Shown here piece by piece: positions 24,755 through 36,640 of a stretch of 64,000 nucleotides of DNA (the stretch's first letter is position 1; every line of letters begins with the position of its first letter). The stretch comes from Penelope pileata. Taxonomy: Eukaryota; Chordata; Aves; Galliformes; Cracidae. A program made the position numbers and the translations under genes. The DNA lies in assembly GCA_013396635.1 (NCBI GenBank), contig WBMW01000071.1:211922-275921 (forward strand). The letters are read 5' to 3'. The notes beneath the pieces are model-generated. The model searched no databases and was not told where the DNA came from. It was given only the letters and a program-made list of their open reading frames with translations.

Positions 24755-25747
24755 CGACACCACGTGTCAGTGCCTGGTGATGTGGCTGTGCTGCTGGGAA
24801 AAGAGCCAGAAAACTGGAGGAAAGCAACATTTGCTCCTATCATCATGAACAGCAAGGAGGAGGACCCGGGGAACTACAGGCCCATCAGCCTCACCGCGAT
24901 CCCTGTGAAGGTCATGGAAGGCCTGATTCTGGAAACCATTTCCAAGTACATGAAGAAAAAGAAAATCAGGAGTAGTCAGCATGGGTTCACAAAGGGGAAG
25001 TCATGTCTGACCAACCAGATAAGCTTCTATAATGAAATTACCAGCCTGATGGATGAGAGAAGAGCAATCTTCAGGAAGGCCTTTGACACTGACCTAGGAG
25101 CCCTGGTGGACATCAGGTTGAACACAAGGCAGCAATGTGCCCTTGCTGATGAGAAGTCTGATGATATTCTTGGCTGCACTGGGGAAAGTATCACCAGCAG
25201 GTCAAGAGAGGAGATTCTTCTGATCTACCCAGCATTGATGAGGCCACACCTGGAGTGCTGGGTCCAGCTCTGGGCCCTCAGTACAACACAGACAGGGGCA
25301 TACTGGAAGGAGCCTAACAAAGGGCCACCAAGATGATGGAGGGACTGGAGCAACTCTCCTGTGAGCAGGAGAGAGCTGGGACTGTTCGGCCTGGAGAAAG
25401 AGAGGCTTGGGGAGGATCTCCTCGATGTCTGAAGCGAGGGCACAAAGAGGACAGATCCGGGCTCTTCTCAGTGTTGCTCAATGCCAGGACAAGAGATAGT
25501 GGCCACAAACTGGAACACAGGAGGTTACCACTGAACACCAGGAAGTACTTCTATGCTGTGTGAGTCACACAGAACTGGCACAGGTTGTCCAGAGAGGCGG
25601 TAGAATTTCCTCTGTGGAGGTATTCAGAAGCTGCCTGGTCCCAGGCAGCCTGAGGTAGGTGTCCCTGCTGGAGCAGGAGTAGAACCAGATGGACCCAGAG
25701 GTCCCTGTCCACCTCAACCATTCTGTGATTTTGTGATTCTGTGACAT
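24755..25747 (+). mobile_element. CR1 LINE with broken reverse-transcriptase ORF
   Basis: About 1 kb of CR1 in plus orientation. The frame from about 24,764 to 25,336 encodes part of the CR1 reverse transcriptase, with the conserved block EEDPGNYRPISLT, followed by KVMEGLILE and QHGFTKGKSCLTNQ. It then jumps to FRKAFDTD after MDERRA, showing an internal deletion that removes the YADD-type catalytic region. A later part matches the ORF2 C-terminal region, and the 3' end (CCAGAGGTCCCTGTCCACCT, then ATTCTGTGATTTTGTGATTC) is typical. The copy is inactive: it is 5'-truncated, deleted and frameshifted. Confidence 0.93.
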
Positions 25748-28700
25748 GCAGAAGTGTAAGATAGTGCACACTGTGTGGAGACTGATGTAGCGTACTGAAT
25801 CACAGCAAGGGCTGTGCTGGACTGTGCCTGGAGTTTCTCATTGCCTTTCTGAAATCAATGGGAGGCTGAAATTGATGGTTTTAATATCAGTTGGGTTGGT
25901 TGCTAAAACCCAACAATATTTGAAATCCTCTCTCCTACTTTCTCCCTCTGAGATTCAAGAAACTTACTACAGATAAGTGCTGTCATATACATGTATGATG
26001 ATTATATGGTTAATACTCTACAGTTCAGATCAGAGTTCTATTAAGCAAAAAATCTTTTTCTATCCATTATCCAGAAGTGCTAAAAGAGAATTCCCAGTTA
26101 GGAGTCCTTGGATTTAAAATTGTTTCCCTCTTGGTTCATCTTTCCTCATAGGCATTTAACAAAGTGATGAGTCTTACATGGATTGGAAATTGCAGAGCAT
26201 TTTATGAAAGGCAAAAGAAATGCAATGAAAGACATAAAACAAAGTTGACTCAGCAGATAACGGAGTTGGACTTGGGACACTGGAGCGTAGTTCCTTTTTC
26301 TGCCACTGGCTTCCTGTGACACTTTGGACAGGGCACCAAAGGACAAATACTTAAAAATACTACTTCATCTCATCGTGCCTCAGATTCCCATTTTCAAACT
26401 AGGGATAACACCATTTTCTTTGTCCACAGCGGTGCAGTGAAGCAGAGATTCTGGGGTCTCACAATACCACATGAATAAAGCTCATTGGGTTTGTTGTAGG
26501 AAAGACCACTAGCAAAGAATTTACAACTAGCAAATTGGGGAAAAGAAATACAGAAATGAAAGGTTCAGAATTACTGTGTGTTTAAAGGCTTAGGAAAATG
26601 CCTAGAGTTGTGAGTAGGTGCCAGAGAAATTAATTGCGATAATAAAACTTCTGGAAAGAGGTGGAAATGCTGAAGCGATCAAATCATGTGTAATTATGTG
26701 GAACCTTTTTTGTCCTGGTAACACAGCACCATGAGGAATATGTGTGTTGCCTCCAGACATGTTATGGGCTGGGATGTCATTCTTTCAGAAACAAAACAGA
26801 CAAGAACTAAAAGGCAATTTAAAAAAAAAAAAAACAGGCAAAGGAAAGCCAAACCAAACAAATGCCTCACAGGTCATGGTAGAACAGATAGAGCTTTGAA
26901 AAGAAGGCCAGGGGAAATTCCCTGAGAAGATTCACTCTGCTCAGGTAGGAATTCCTCTCCCTAACCTTTGCTTGGGATCAGCTGCATCATGTTATATGAC
27001 CTCGTTTCTCCCTCCACCACACATCACACATGTGACTGAGCTTCTTTTTTTTTCTTTTGGAGCTTCTTTTCCAATGTAGTTGTCTTTGCCAAAGCCACGT
27101 TGACTCCAAAGTCAATGGGCAGAGCTTCTGAGGCTAGCAGTGCTTGCTGCAGTGGAGAACTACACAATTGCTCCTTCACTGACATGTTTAAAGGCATGTT
27201 CAACAAACTGCTACTCACTGCAAAAAATTACTCATAAAAAATCAGCCCTGATGGCATGTTGGCAGCACAATTACCTAAACTCTCTGTGTAGGAACTCCAG
27301 GTCACCAGTGACTGTTTAAGGCTGTGCAGTTTCAAGATGAATTAATTGCCTCCTGGGTTTCCCCTGGCTCTGCAAGGCTTTTCCTGCATTTACACACACT
27401 GCCAGCTGCTGCACAGAAAGCCAGTGAAGAAAAATAGGGCTGAGAGAGGAGGTATGAATGGGCTCTGTCTAATGAAGCTTTGGGTTTGTTTGCTTCTGGA
27501 AATCACAATCTCTTCATGCCACAGTTTCTGTTGTGCTGCAGGCCATTGGAAAGAAATAATAATAATAAAAACACATTGCAAGCAATGCAAATGAAAGGCT
27601 TTGATCTTTCTCTGCTGTCTGGGAGAACGGCTGCAAACTCCACACCGCTGAAAGGCTGCACAGGCTGGGCTTCTCGGAAATTCACCCTTATGGCTTCATC
27701 CAAATTGCAGACCAGGCCCACAACCGCAGCCTGTGCTGTGCCCTTAAAAAGGAAGCTTTGGTACACGGCAGTGGGACTCCTACACATACCAGTATGAATA
27801 GTTTTCTTGATTTTTATACCTTATGGCATATAATTCCTTATAGAAATGATAAATAATTTTCCATGGAATAGCTGCTTCAGTGCATCACATGGCTTGCCCT
27901 CGACACGGTACTCAAGAGCCCTGACACGATGAGGGTTCAGCATCACCCCAGGGCACTGTCCTGATGGATGCTCCCATCCCTCAGCAATATTTGAACACCC
28001 TTAAATTAAAAACCCTGTCTGCCTTCTCACTCTGCTTAAGATTCAGAGCACTTTTCCTGGATGCTCTGCAGAAGGATCTCTGGAGATCCCATGAAAGATA
28101 GGAAATCTTTGCATTCTATTTTCTGTCCATTGGCTCTACAGTGATGCTATTGTGTATCTCATAGATTGCTGACATCCTGGCACTAATCCTCAGAGGCTTT
28201 CTTTGACTGCTATATCCTGATGTCTCAGATACGACTTATGCCTTTACTGACAAGCTCATAGATAGTCTGCCCCACGAAAGCAACACAAACCTCAGAGCAG
28301 TCGCCTGTTCACAGTATTTATAAGTGTTTTGTCTAGATTCCCAAATCCATTGCTTTCAAAGAGCACACCATGCAGGCAACTTCTGTCTGCAGACTGCAAA
28401 AACCCACCGGGCTGGTATGGCAGTCTGACATGCCCTCCTTCTGCACCTCTTCCCCATGGTTTGCTGGGACTGAGAGACCCCCTCCCCTAACCACTGTGTA
28501 ATTGTACCAGGGCTGTTAGAAGCTCATTGCCATCTTCTCCAGGGCTGTTAGCATCTCAGTGAGGCAGTGCTGTGGAGCACTATATTCTAGTTGTGTTCTC
28601 ACCCTGCATTGCACAAAAACGCCTTTCAGAAACACCTCCAGCAATGTCTGTCATTTGTCAGAGGTGTTTATTGCCTTTTTTTTTCCACTCCCCAAGTTAA

Positions 28701-29039
28701 AAGTCATTATTTGTTAGGCTCTTCGCTTCTTTGTGCACTTTATATTATCAGCTCTCAATAAGCACATCATTTAAGCTTTAGGATAAAACCTGGAAATAAC
28801 ACTTAGATCCCCGAGGAGTTCATTCCTACAGAGTAAAGATGCTTTCACATCATTCTGCCTGATTGCATCCTGACACCAAATGATTCAAGAGAGCAATCCT
28901 TACTCACTTGTGCCACACTTCCAGTGAGAACCACGACAGCACAGCGCAGGGAGGAGCAGGATGTTTGGCTTTTTAGATTTTGGTGTTTTTATTCCATTTT
29001 CCACCTCTGTCTCACCTAATTCTCAGCTACATTAGCTCA

Positions 29040-29300
29040 AGCAAGGAAGTAACCGCTCCAATTCCAAGTGAGATGGAGTTTAGTTGTCTGGCTGCCCGCT
29101 TGGCTCAATTATTAATGTCAGACCACTATTGATTTTGCCTCCCTGAGCCTGGTGGCAAACAGCTGCTGAGAAATGGAAGCTGCAAGCGAAAGAACAAGGA
29201 GAAAAAAGAACCTGCTTCCAGGTCATCTGTAATCCAAGTGGCTTTAGAATTACCTTAATCTGTGAGAAATCATTCTCAGGAAGCTATTTCCTCCTGCTCA
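29040..29300. other. Candidate conserved non-coding element
   Basis: Unique-looking sequence with GGCTCAATTATTAATGTCAG, CCACTATTGATT and GTAATCCAAGTGG words typical of homeobox-type enhancers. Inference from composition only. Confidence 0.15.
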
Positions 29301-32300
29301 GATTCTTTTAGTTATTCTCATTCAATGTATTCTTCTCCATGTCCCAAGCTCAAGGATGAGGTGTTTTGGGATAATAGCTCTGGGCAAATGATGCATTTAT
29401 GGGAGATGGCTGTAATCTAGGAAATGTTTTGGGGTTTGGTACATAGATATTGCACTGAAGTGCTTGCAGGCAAAATGAGCTACAGAATTAAAGTGATAAA
29501 TTAGCCCCACTCTCACAAGCAATCTTCCTCACTCACTCCCAAAGTGTATCTTACTGGCTGCAGTCTCAGTTAGCCCAGAACCTCAGCTGACCCCTTGCTT
29601 TCAAAGAGTAAAGCAGAGAAAATCCCTCTTCAGGTTACTTCTATGAGCCTCAGCCCTGAGCTTGCCCATATCTCACTCACTCCACACAAAAAATCCTCCA
29701 GGACTACTCAGTGGCCTTCAGAAGGGTATCTCTGCTCTGGGCCATGCTGCCAAACCCCACGGTGTCCAGCTGGGACTCCAGTAGCAGCTGTGCCAGCAAC
29801 CAGCTTCAGCCTGGAGGAGGAACCCCTGGGGCTCTTAAAGAGATCTTGTACTAAACACCCACCCAGAGCACAGCCTATAAACTGAGTGGTAGAGTCAGGG
29901 GAGAGGTATAAGATCAGGGAAAAATCTTCGCGGAAGTCAGAACTGGATCAATAGGGCTTTACTATGATATTAGGGGATGTGCAGATCTTATGGTGATGCA
30001 CCACAGGAAAAACTGCAGATGAAAACAATCCCTAAAACTGAAACCCTGCTGGGAATGGTGCTGGATCTTAGTGCTATTTGACACTGGGCTTGATTCAGAT
30101 TTTATCACAAGTCCCATTCCTAGGGAAGAATAGGCTGAGCCAAAGCAATGAGACCTGGATAGGAACTCTGCCATTCGGGCCCCACGTTAACAACTTAGTA
30201 CAAATCAATACATAAGATAACTTATTACTAACAATATCTCAAATGACTATCCAAATCCTTCAGAAGGAAAAAGTCCCTGAAAATCATTACACTTCCTTCA
30301 CTTTTCAGAAACTCTTGCATAAATAACTCTCTTTTAACAGACTTAAGATACGATGTAATGCAATCAAAAACAAGCCTGACTTTTCTTTCTTTGCAGCACA
30401 CAGACTGAGGCCACATATCCCTTCTCCTTTGAACCCTCTAACATGATAACCAGCAGAAGAATCAGGAGAAAGGAAAGAGATTAAAAGACATGGCTGCAAG
30501 TGAAGCAATGAGTGCCATAGAGATGACTGCACAGAAGCTGCCTGGGGCCCTGTTCAGCTCTCCATCACATCCAGTGCAAATTTATCCACTTCAGGGGAGT
30601 TTAGCACATAGAAATGACCATATGTGTTTTAACCCCTGTGTATCCTATTCACCAATAATCAACTCAAAGAAACACCCTTTTTTTCTTTTTTTTTTCTTTT
30701 ATTTATTTGGACAAGAAGGGGTGAAGAAGCTAGTGAAGAAGGGGGGAAAAAAGTACGAAGTGAGCATCTACTCTGAGGTTACAAAGTATGGGTTAAAAAA
30801 TTTTTAATAGGTTGTTTCTTTGTCCTCACAGAACTCAGCATGTCTAGAAACAGCTTTTACAGCAATGTCTATGACTGGTTTATTGCAGATATGATAATAA
30901 TTGATCAACTTATAAGCCTGATTGTAGTCTGCTCCCTCATCTGCTTTGCTCCTTGACTGGCTTGTGCTTTTGAAAGCAGCAAAGATTTACTGTGGTGGCT
31001 GTCTGCAACATCCATTCCCTCCCTGGCTTGCCATCAGTGCTGCCTGGCTGGGGAAGAACAGTCTGGCTCTCAAGGAGTGGCTGAGGACGTCTGGTTACAG
31101 AGCCTCCAGCCATTAACCCTACCTGGATCTGGTCCTAACTGAAAAGAAAGCATCAAAGTCGCAGAGAGAGTCAGGAAGGCTGGAAGAGGGGAAGAGATGT
31201 CTTGTATTCAGACATCTCCCAGTCCTCATGGCCACACTTGTGAGACACTGAGCTGCACAGAAGGATGCCCTTCAGAGAGCCCCCCGGATCAGATAGTTAT
31301 AACATTGATAAAGGCACCTGGAGAAAGAAAGACAGTATATTAAGTGGGAGATGTCTGAGAGGGACTATTTATTCCTGGGAACATCCACAGGCTATCCTTC
31401 GGGAAATGCAGACAGAATCACCCCCAGCACACCCGGCAGGCATAAACAGAATTCAACAAAGGGTTTGGCATCTAGATATCATTCTGCATCTCATTAGAAA
31501 ACTCAATTTTTGCATGCACCAATGTCTCTTCCTTTATTATCCAGGTACATCCCTCTTTGGAGGAGCAGACAGTTACTGCAGTGCCCTGCTGTGCTGTGAG
31601 GAACTTCCATGTTGCTGAGGCCAAATTTTATCTCATTGGAAATGCTGAAATGTGTTGGCAATTCCAGACTGAGTACCGAGAAATGATGTTTCCTAAGCAC
31701 AAAGAACACAGAGATGTGAAAGAAGTTATTTGCCATTTCTCTGCAGCCCTCTGGGGGAAATGGTGGTGTTGAGTGGCTCAAGAGTGAAGTCCCATGCTCA
31801 GGGATGATAAGGACATTCCACCCATAGGTCCCCATGCCAACTGGAGTCTGGCTGGATCCCTCACACCAGACAAAGAGAGGAAGACTTCCTCTCTTGGAAA
31901 GGATGTGTCTTCCATGACACATCAACATAGGGTCTCAGAAACAGAATGAAGCAGATGAGCTTCAGCAGTTCTGCCCACACGTTAGGAAGCACTATTACAG
32001 CCACCTTTCCATACACAAACCCCAAATTAAGGCAATTTATTTCTGCACAATAGAACTTGCCATACACACACACGCAGAAGAGAGAAGAGCTAGAAGCCCT
32101 ATGTCAACCAGAACTGCAAGCAGTGGTTGCTTTATTTAATTACCAGTACTTGAAAACTAGAAGCAAAGTCTTTGTGGATAGAAGACGTGGCAGTAGACTG
32201 ACATAAAAATCATTAACATTCTAAGACAAGATGTCCCTTTACAGCTAAAACAACCACAGAAACCATTGCCATGATAACTCGATTAATCTTTCATCTTGAG

Positions 32301-35104
32301 GACATGAGGTGTCCGACTAGCAAGACTTTTGTAGCAGTAATTACTTGACAAATAAAACAAGAGTATGTATTAAGTGTGTTTCAGTAAAACACACTCATTT
32401 TTATTTATGCCACTACTGGTAATAATAACGGTTAGCAAGTCAGAAGCATTGTTTAATATTATAAGGAGCTTTACAAGAACTAAGGTCTAAGGATTTGCTA
32501 ATAAAGAGTGGTGAATAAACAAAAATCACAGAGGGATTTTAAGAAGCCTGAGTAAGCTACAGCAATCAATTGAAGATAAACGAGAAACCAGAGAAATCTG
32601 GTTCGTATTAAAAATCCCTAAAAACAATAATGTAATGTGGTCTGGGTAAAATGAGTTCAGTGTGTTTGTTTCCAGAACTGGACAGATGTGCCCACAACAC
32701 AGAACCAGCCACAACAGAGGTCCTTTTCTGGGAAATTTGGGACAGATATAGACGATGATTCTGGCCAAGGTGCTCCATGCCAAGAAGCAAATCGCAGAGT
32801 CAAGGATAAATCTGTGATGAGCAAGAAGTTTGAGATGAGAGTCAGAATGTAAATAGCCAGGTACATTAGCCTATCATCTTTCTCCAAGGTTACTTTTATG
32901 GTGATACTTGAAACCATAATAAATAAATAAAACTCTGCTGCTTCGTAAGGGGAAATCTGTGACCAAAGTCTTCTTTCAAGGTGCTATTAAAATTAAGGCA
33001 TTAAATACATGGTTGTGCTGAAGCACATAAGCAGCTATTTAACCAGCTCTACGTCTTTTATTTTTCAGTTGTTAGCAATGTTAAAGCCTAAAACCCTGCT
33101 CAGGCTCACTAGCAGTGCTGCCTTTGGTCCAAGCACCAGCATATTTCAGTGTTGTGTCTTAAGATTCAAATCTGCACACCAACTTCTTTTAAGAAGTACT
33201 GAGCGCCCTCACCTGTCTGAAAAACAGTTTTTCTGCCAACTTGTCAAGTCTGCGTTTACTGCCTTGAATAGCCTCAGAAAAATTCACCTTCTTTTTCTTT
33301 TTCCTTGCAAAAAACATTCTTCCCAATATTCATTACTATTCCAGTGAGAGTGCTTTATGTTTGCAGGGCAGAGGCTCTGCTGCACCCAGGAGGCAGAGCA
33401 GAAGTGCTGAGCATTGAGGACTGGCCTCGTTCTGGGATCCAGGGCATCACTGGGAGCTGGGGTACCCCACTGTTGTCTGCAGGGCAGAAGCACCTTGAAG
33501 TCCTCTTGCTCTCGGTCACAGTGATGATAACATATTTTCTTGATCCCATTGTGTCTCTCCGCCTTGGGATTCACACTGCAGTTTCATGCAGAGTATTTGC
33601 TGGCCTACACCAGCACGGCTGCTGAAAGAATCAGCCCTTCTTCCCCTCTACCCAAAGCCACTTCTTCTCAGTCTCCACCAAGTTTGCGTGAGCATGTGGG
33701 AAGCCAGCTCAAGAGAAACTCATTGGGTGAAAACTGAGCCAGGTTAAAAAGTGTCTGACCTGGCTGTATGCCTCCACCTGCACTTCTTTCAGTGGCAGTC
33801 CTTAAACACTAAATAGAAATACAGCCTCAAATGTTTTTGATATTTCAGTCTGAACTCCAGTTGGCTTGGGAAGAACTCTCAGTGGTTTGTGTCACTTAAG
33901 ACTTTATAATTATGTGCACTCCCACTACAATCCTCACTTGAAGACAGGAGCCTCAAGACATTTTTCGTTCCATGGGTTTTGCAGTTCAACAGTTCATGTA
34001 CTCTACCTCTGTGCCAAGGCCCAATAGAATTATTACATTGTGGATAGTCCAGACAATGCCAGAAAACAAAAAATCCCTGAGAGAAAAAAATAAAAGATTT
34101 GCAATGCATGGCAGTGAGACTTTATAACTGAAGATCAAGTGACTTGCCAAGAAGAAAAGGAGAATATGGCTGAAAACTCATCAGTCCAGGCCTCCTTGTA
34201 GCAGGTGCATTCCCAGGTACACTGGGGTGTTCCTTCAGCCATCCGAGGTAAGTCAAGGTAGCAACACAACAAGGTCCACAAAGTGATCAGAGAAACATCA
34301 GAAGTTGTGAGATCTGCTTGCAAGCTTCACTTCCATTTGGTAGCAGCCACAATATCTCAAGATTAAGGTGAGGATATGGTCCCACTCTGGTACACAGTTC
34401 TCTGGAGCTGAGGGCTCGTGGCTTCCAGAGATGGAAAAAAAACCTTCAGAAAAAACCTTAAGGGAGAGCTAGCTCCTACCACGGGTGTTATCTGGGGTCT
34501 TTAGGGGAAACTCTGTACTGTCACAGCTTTCATAATGTTACTGTAATTGTTCTCTTAATGGTTTCTAACACCTGATGTGGTCTTTGCTGCATCCTACCAA
34601 ATATGCCAATGCAGCACAATTCACTCTGATAGCAATTCTTCCCTCCTCCAGGTTGTGCTAAAAGGGAAATAGTGATAAGTGCACTTACATAACTCACCAA
34701 AAGTGGTATTTTCAGACCTAGTAGGAGAGCAGCTTGCGGAGTCACACTGAGCCCTTGAACCAAATATCAAAGCAAGACATTTGAGGTAAAAACAGAACAA
34801 GCAGTATTTGCAACTAAAAATACTAGAAGAGGATTTTCAGAAGGATTTAGGTGGTAATACTCATGAATAACTGGGTGTCAAAATGCATATGTCTCCAGTC
34901 TTTATTTGAGAGTTCTGCCTTTTAAAATAATGCCATGCTTCCACGCAAACATTAGTGTTCTGAGCATCTCTTTGCAACCAGGGTTCTGTATGTTGAAATG
35001 CATGATAAGATCACGAGTCTTCTCTCCCTCTGGCCTGTGCAGTGGCATGGGGCTACAGACACTCTTCTCTTTTAGTGATAAATAAGAGAGCATTGCAAGA
35101 TTTT

Positions 35105-35118
35105 AAAAAAAAAAAAAN
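35105..35118. repeat. A13 homopolymer ending in an unresolved base
   Basis: A run of 13 A followed by N. The word TGCAAGA lies on both sides of the tract, so this may be a slippage or assembly-uncertain site. Confidence 0.9.
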
Positions 35119-36009
35119 TGCAAGAGGTTTTCTTCTCTTTCCACTTTGTTACAGTACTTTCAGAATAGAGGTTTCCTCAGCCTTATTCTGACTTGATTTC
35201 TTCCTACAGCTTTTAAGAAAGACTACATTGAGGAATCACTTCTTTGAAGGGGAGTGTGCTGCACTGGGTAGACCACTGCTCTCCCTCAGCAAGTTGCATA
35301 ATTGTTGCACTTTGTCTGTCCATGACATCTCCATCTAGTCTTGAATCCCCATGTTTCAGCTTCCTCTTCCCATGTTTCTCCAATTACCAATCAGCATTTT
35401 CCTAAAATAGTCCCACTTTTACTTCTGACCATCCTTAGTCAAAAGTGAAGCTCTCTCGCCTGCCTCTAGCACTCGGTCACGTTTGCCCGTTGATCCGCCT
35501 GTATTTTCCTGGCATGACTGTTCTTGGCAGCAGCACCACATTCCAAGGGCTTCAGACATTTTCTCAGTCTGCTGCTTTCTTGGTCCAAATTTCACACTCA
35601 GCGGCAGCAAAAGAAAAGGGCAAAGATGCCTATGTTTTTAAACACAGCATTCCGGAGCTTCTGACCTGTTCAGCTGATGATGATCTGGAAAGAGAATTGG
35701 TGCCACCTATTGGAAAGAGAGAGCAAGGACATTTGTCAATTCTGCAGTTGCCTTTTCTGCACAATTATCGTGCTGCTTCTTTCCTCTCTATCATTAAGGG
35801 TACAGGGACAAAAACAGCAACACTTGCTGGCAGGGCAGATGACAAATGAAATGTACTGCTGCCTGACAGGACACCAATGTCTGTTGAGTGGTCAAGAAAG
35901 GAGAAGATACATCAAGGGTCTTACATGGTACTGTCAATGGCCGTTATTCCAGAGTGAGTCAGTACATTTCTTCTCAACTGCAAAAGACAGAATAGCAAAA
36001 CCACCAGAC

Positions 36010-36640
36010 TTGCAGAATCATAAAATTATAGAGCAAGCCAAGTTGGAAAGGAACCACAAGGATCATTCATTGAGTCCAGCTCCTGGCTCCACACAGCACC
36101 ACCCAAATCCAAACCCTATGTCTGAGAGCAGTGTCCAAACGCTCCTTGAACTCCAGCAGTGTGGGGCTGTGCCCACTGCCCTGGGCAGCCTGTGCCATGC
36201 CCACCACCCTCTGGTGAAGAACCTTTTCCTAACCCCCACCTGACCCTCCCCTGACACAGCTCCATGCCGTTCCCTTGGGCCCTGTTGCTTCCCCAGAGAG
36301 CAGAGCTCAGCGCTGCCCCTTCGTTCCCTGTGAGGAGCTGTAGGCCGCCATGAGGCCTCCCCTCAGCCTCCTCTGCTCTGGGCTGAACAAACCAAGGGAC
36401 CTCAGCTGCTCCTCATAGTCTTGCCCTCTAGACCCTTCCCCATCTTCATAGCCCTCCTAACAATTCTAATAGTTTCACATCCTTTTTACATTGTGGTGTC
36501 TAAAACTGCACCCAGTGCATGAAGCCACACCAGGCAGAGCAGAGCAGGACAATCCCTCCCCTCCCCAGCAGTGCTGGGCCAAAGGTACCTCAGGGTACGG
36601 TTGGCCCTTTGGGCTGCCCACCGTATCCCGGTTATCTTGC
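36010..36640 (-). mobile_element. CR1 LINE, long 3' part
   Basis: About 630 bases of CR1 in reverse orientation. It starts from the 3' end (AGAATCATAAAATTATAGAG, TTGGAAAGGAACCACAAGGA) and continues through CTTGAACTCCAGCAGTGTGG and CTGGGCAGCCTGTGCCATGC. It goes on into the ORF2 3' region (CCTCTGCTCTGGGCTGAACA, CATCTTCATAGCCCTCCT). It belongs to a subfamily with a different 3' region from the copies at 9.8 and 11.8 kb. Confidence 0.93.

Larger units (their letters stand above)
25748..36009. other. Intergenic DNA between CCDC3 and OPTN
   Basis: About 10 kb with no recognised gene, RNA or transposon. It contains A runs at about 26,820-26,834 and 35,105-35,117 and a single unresolved base at 35,118. 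The block at 29,040-29,300 looks like a possible conserved non-coding element. Plus-strand open frames at 35,445-36,243 run partly into a CR1 and show no domain. Confidence 0.45.

Noticed and set aside
30490..30807. Plus-strand open frame of 105 codons
   Set aside because: Composition changes to T-rich and A/G-rich simple sequence and no domain is recognisable.
35445..36243. Two overlapping plus-strand open frames of 134 and 188 codons
   Set aside because: The second ends inside an antisense CR1 copy, and neither shows a known motif.
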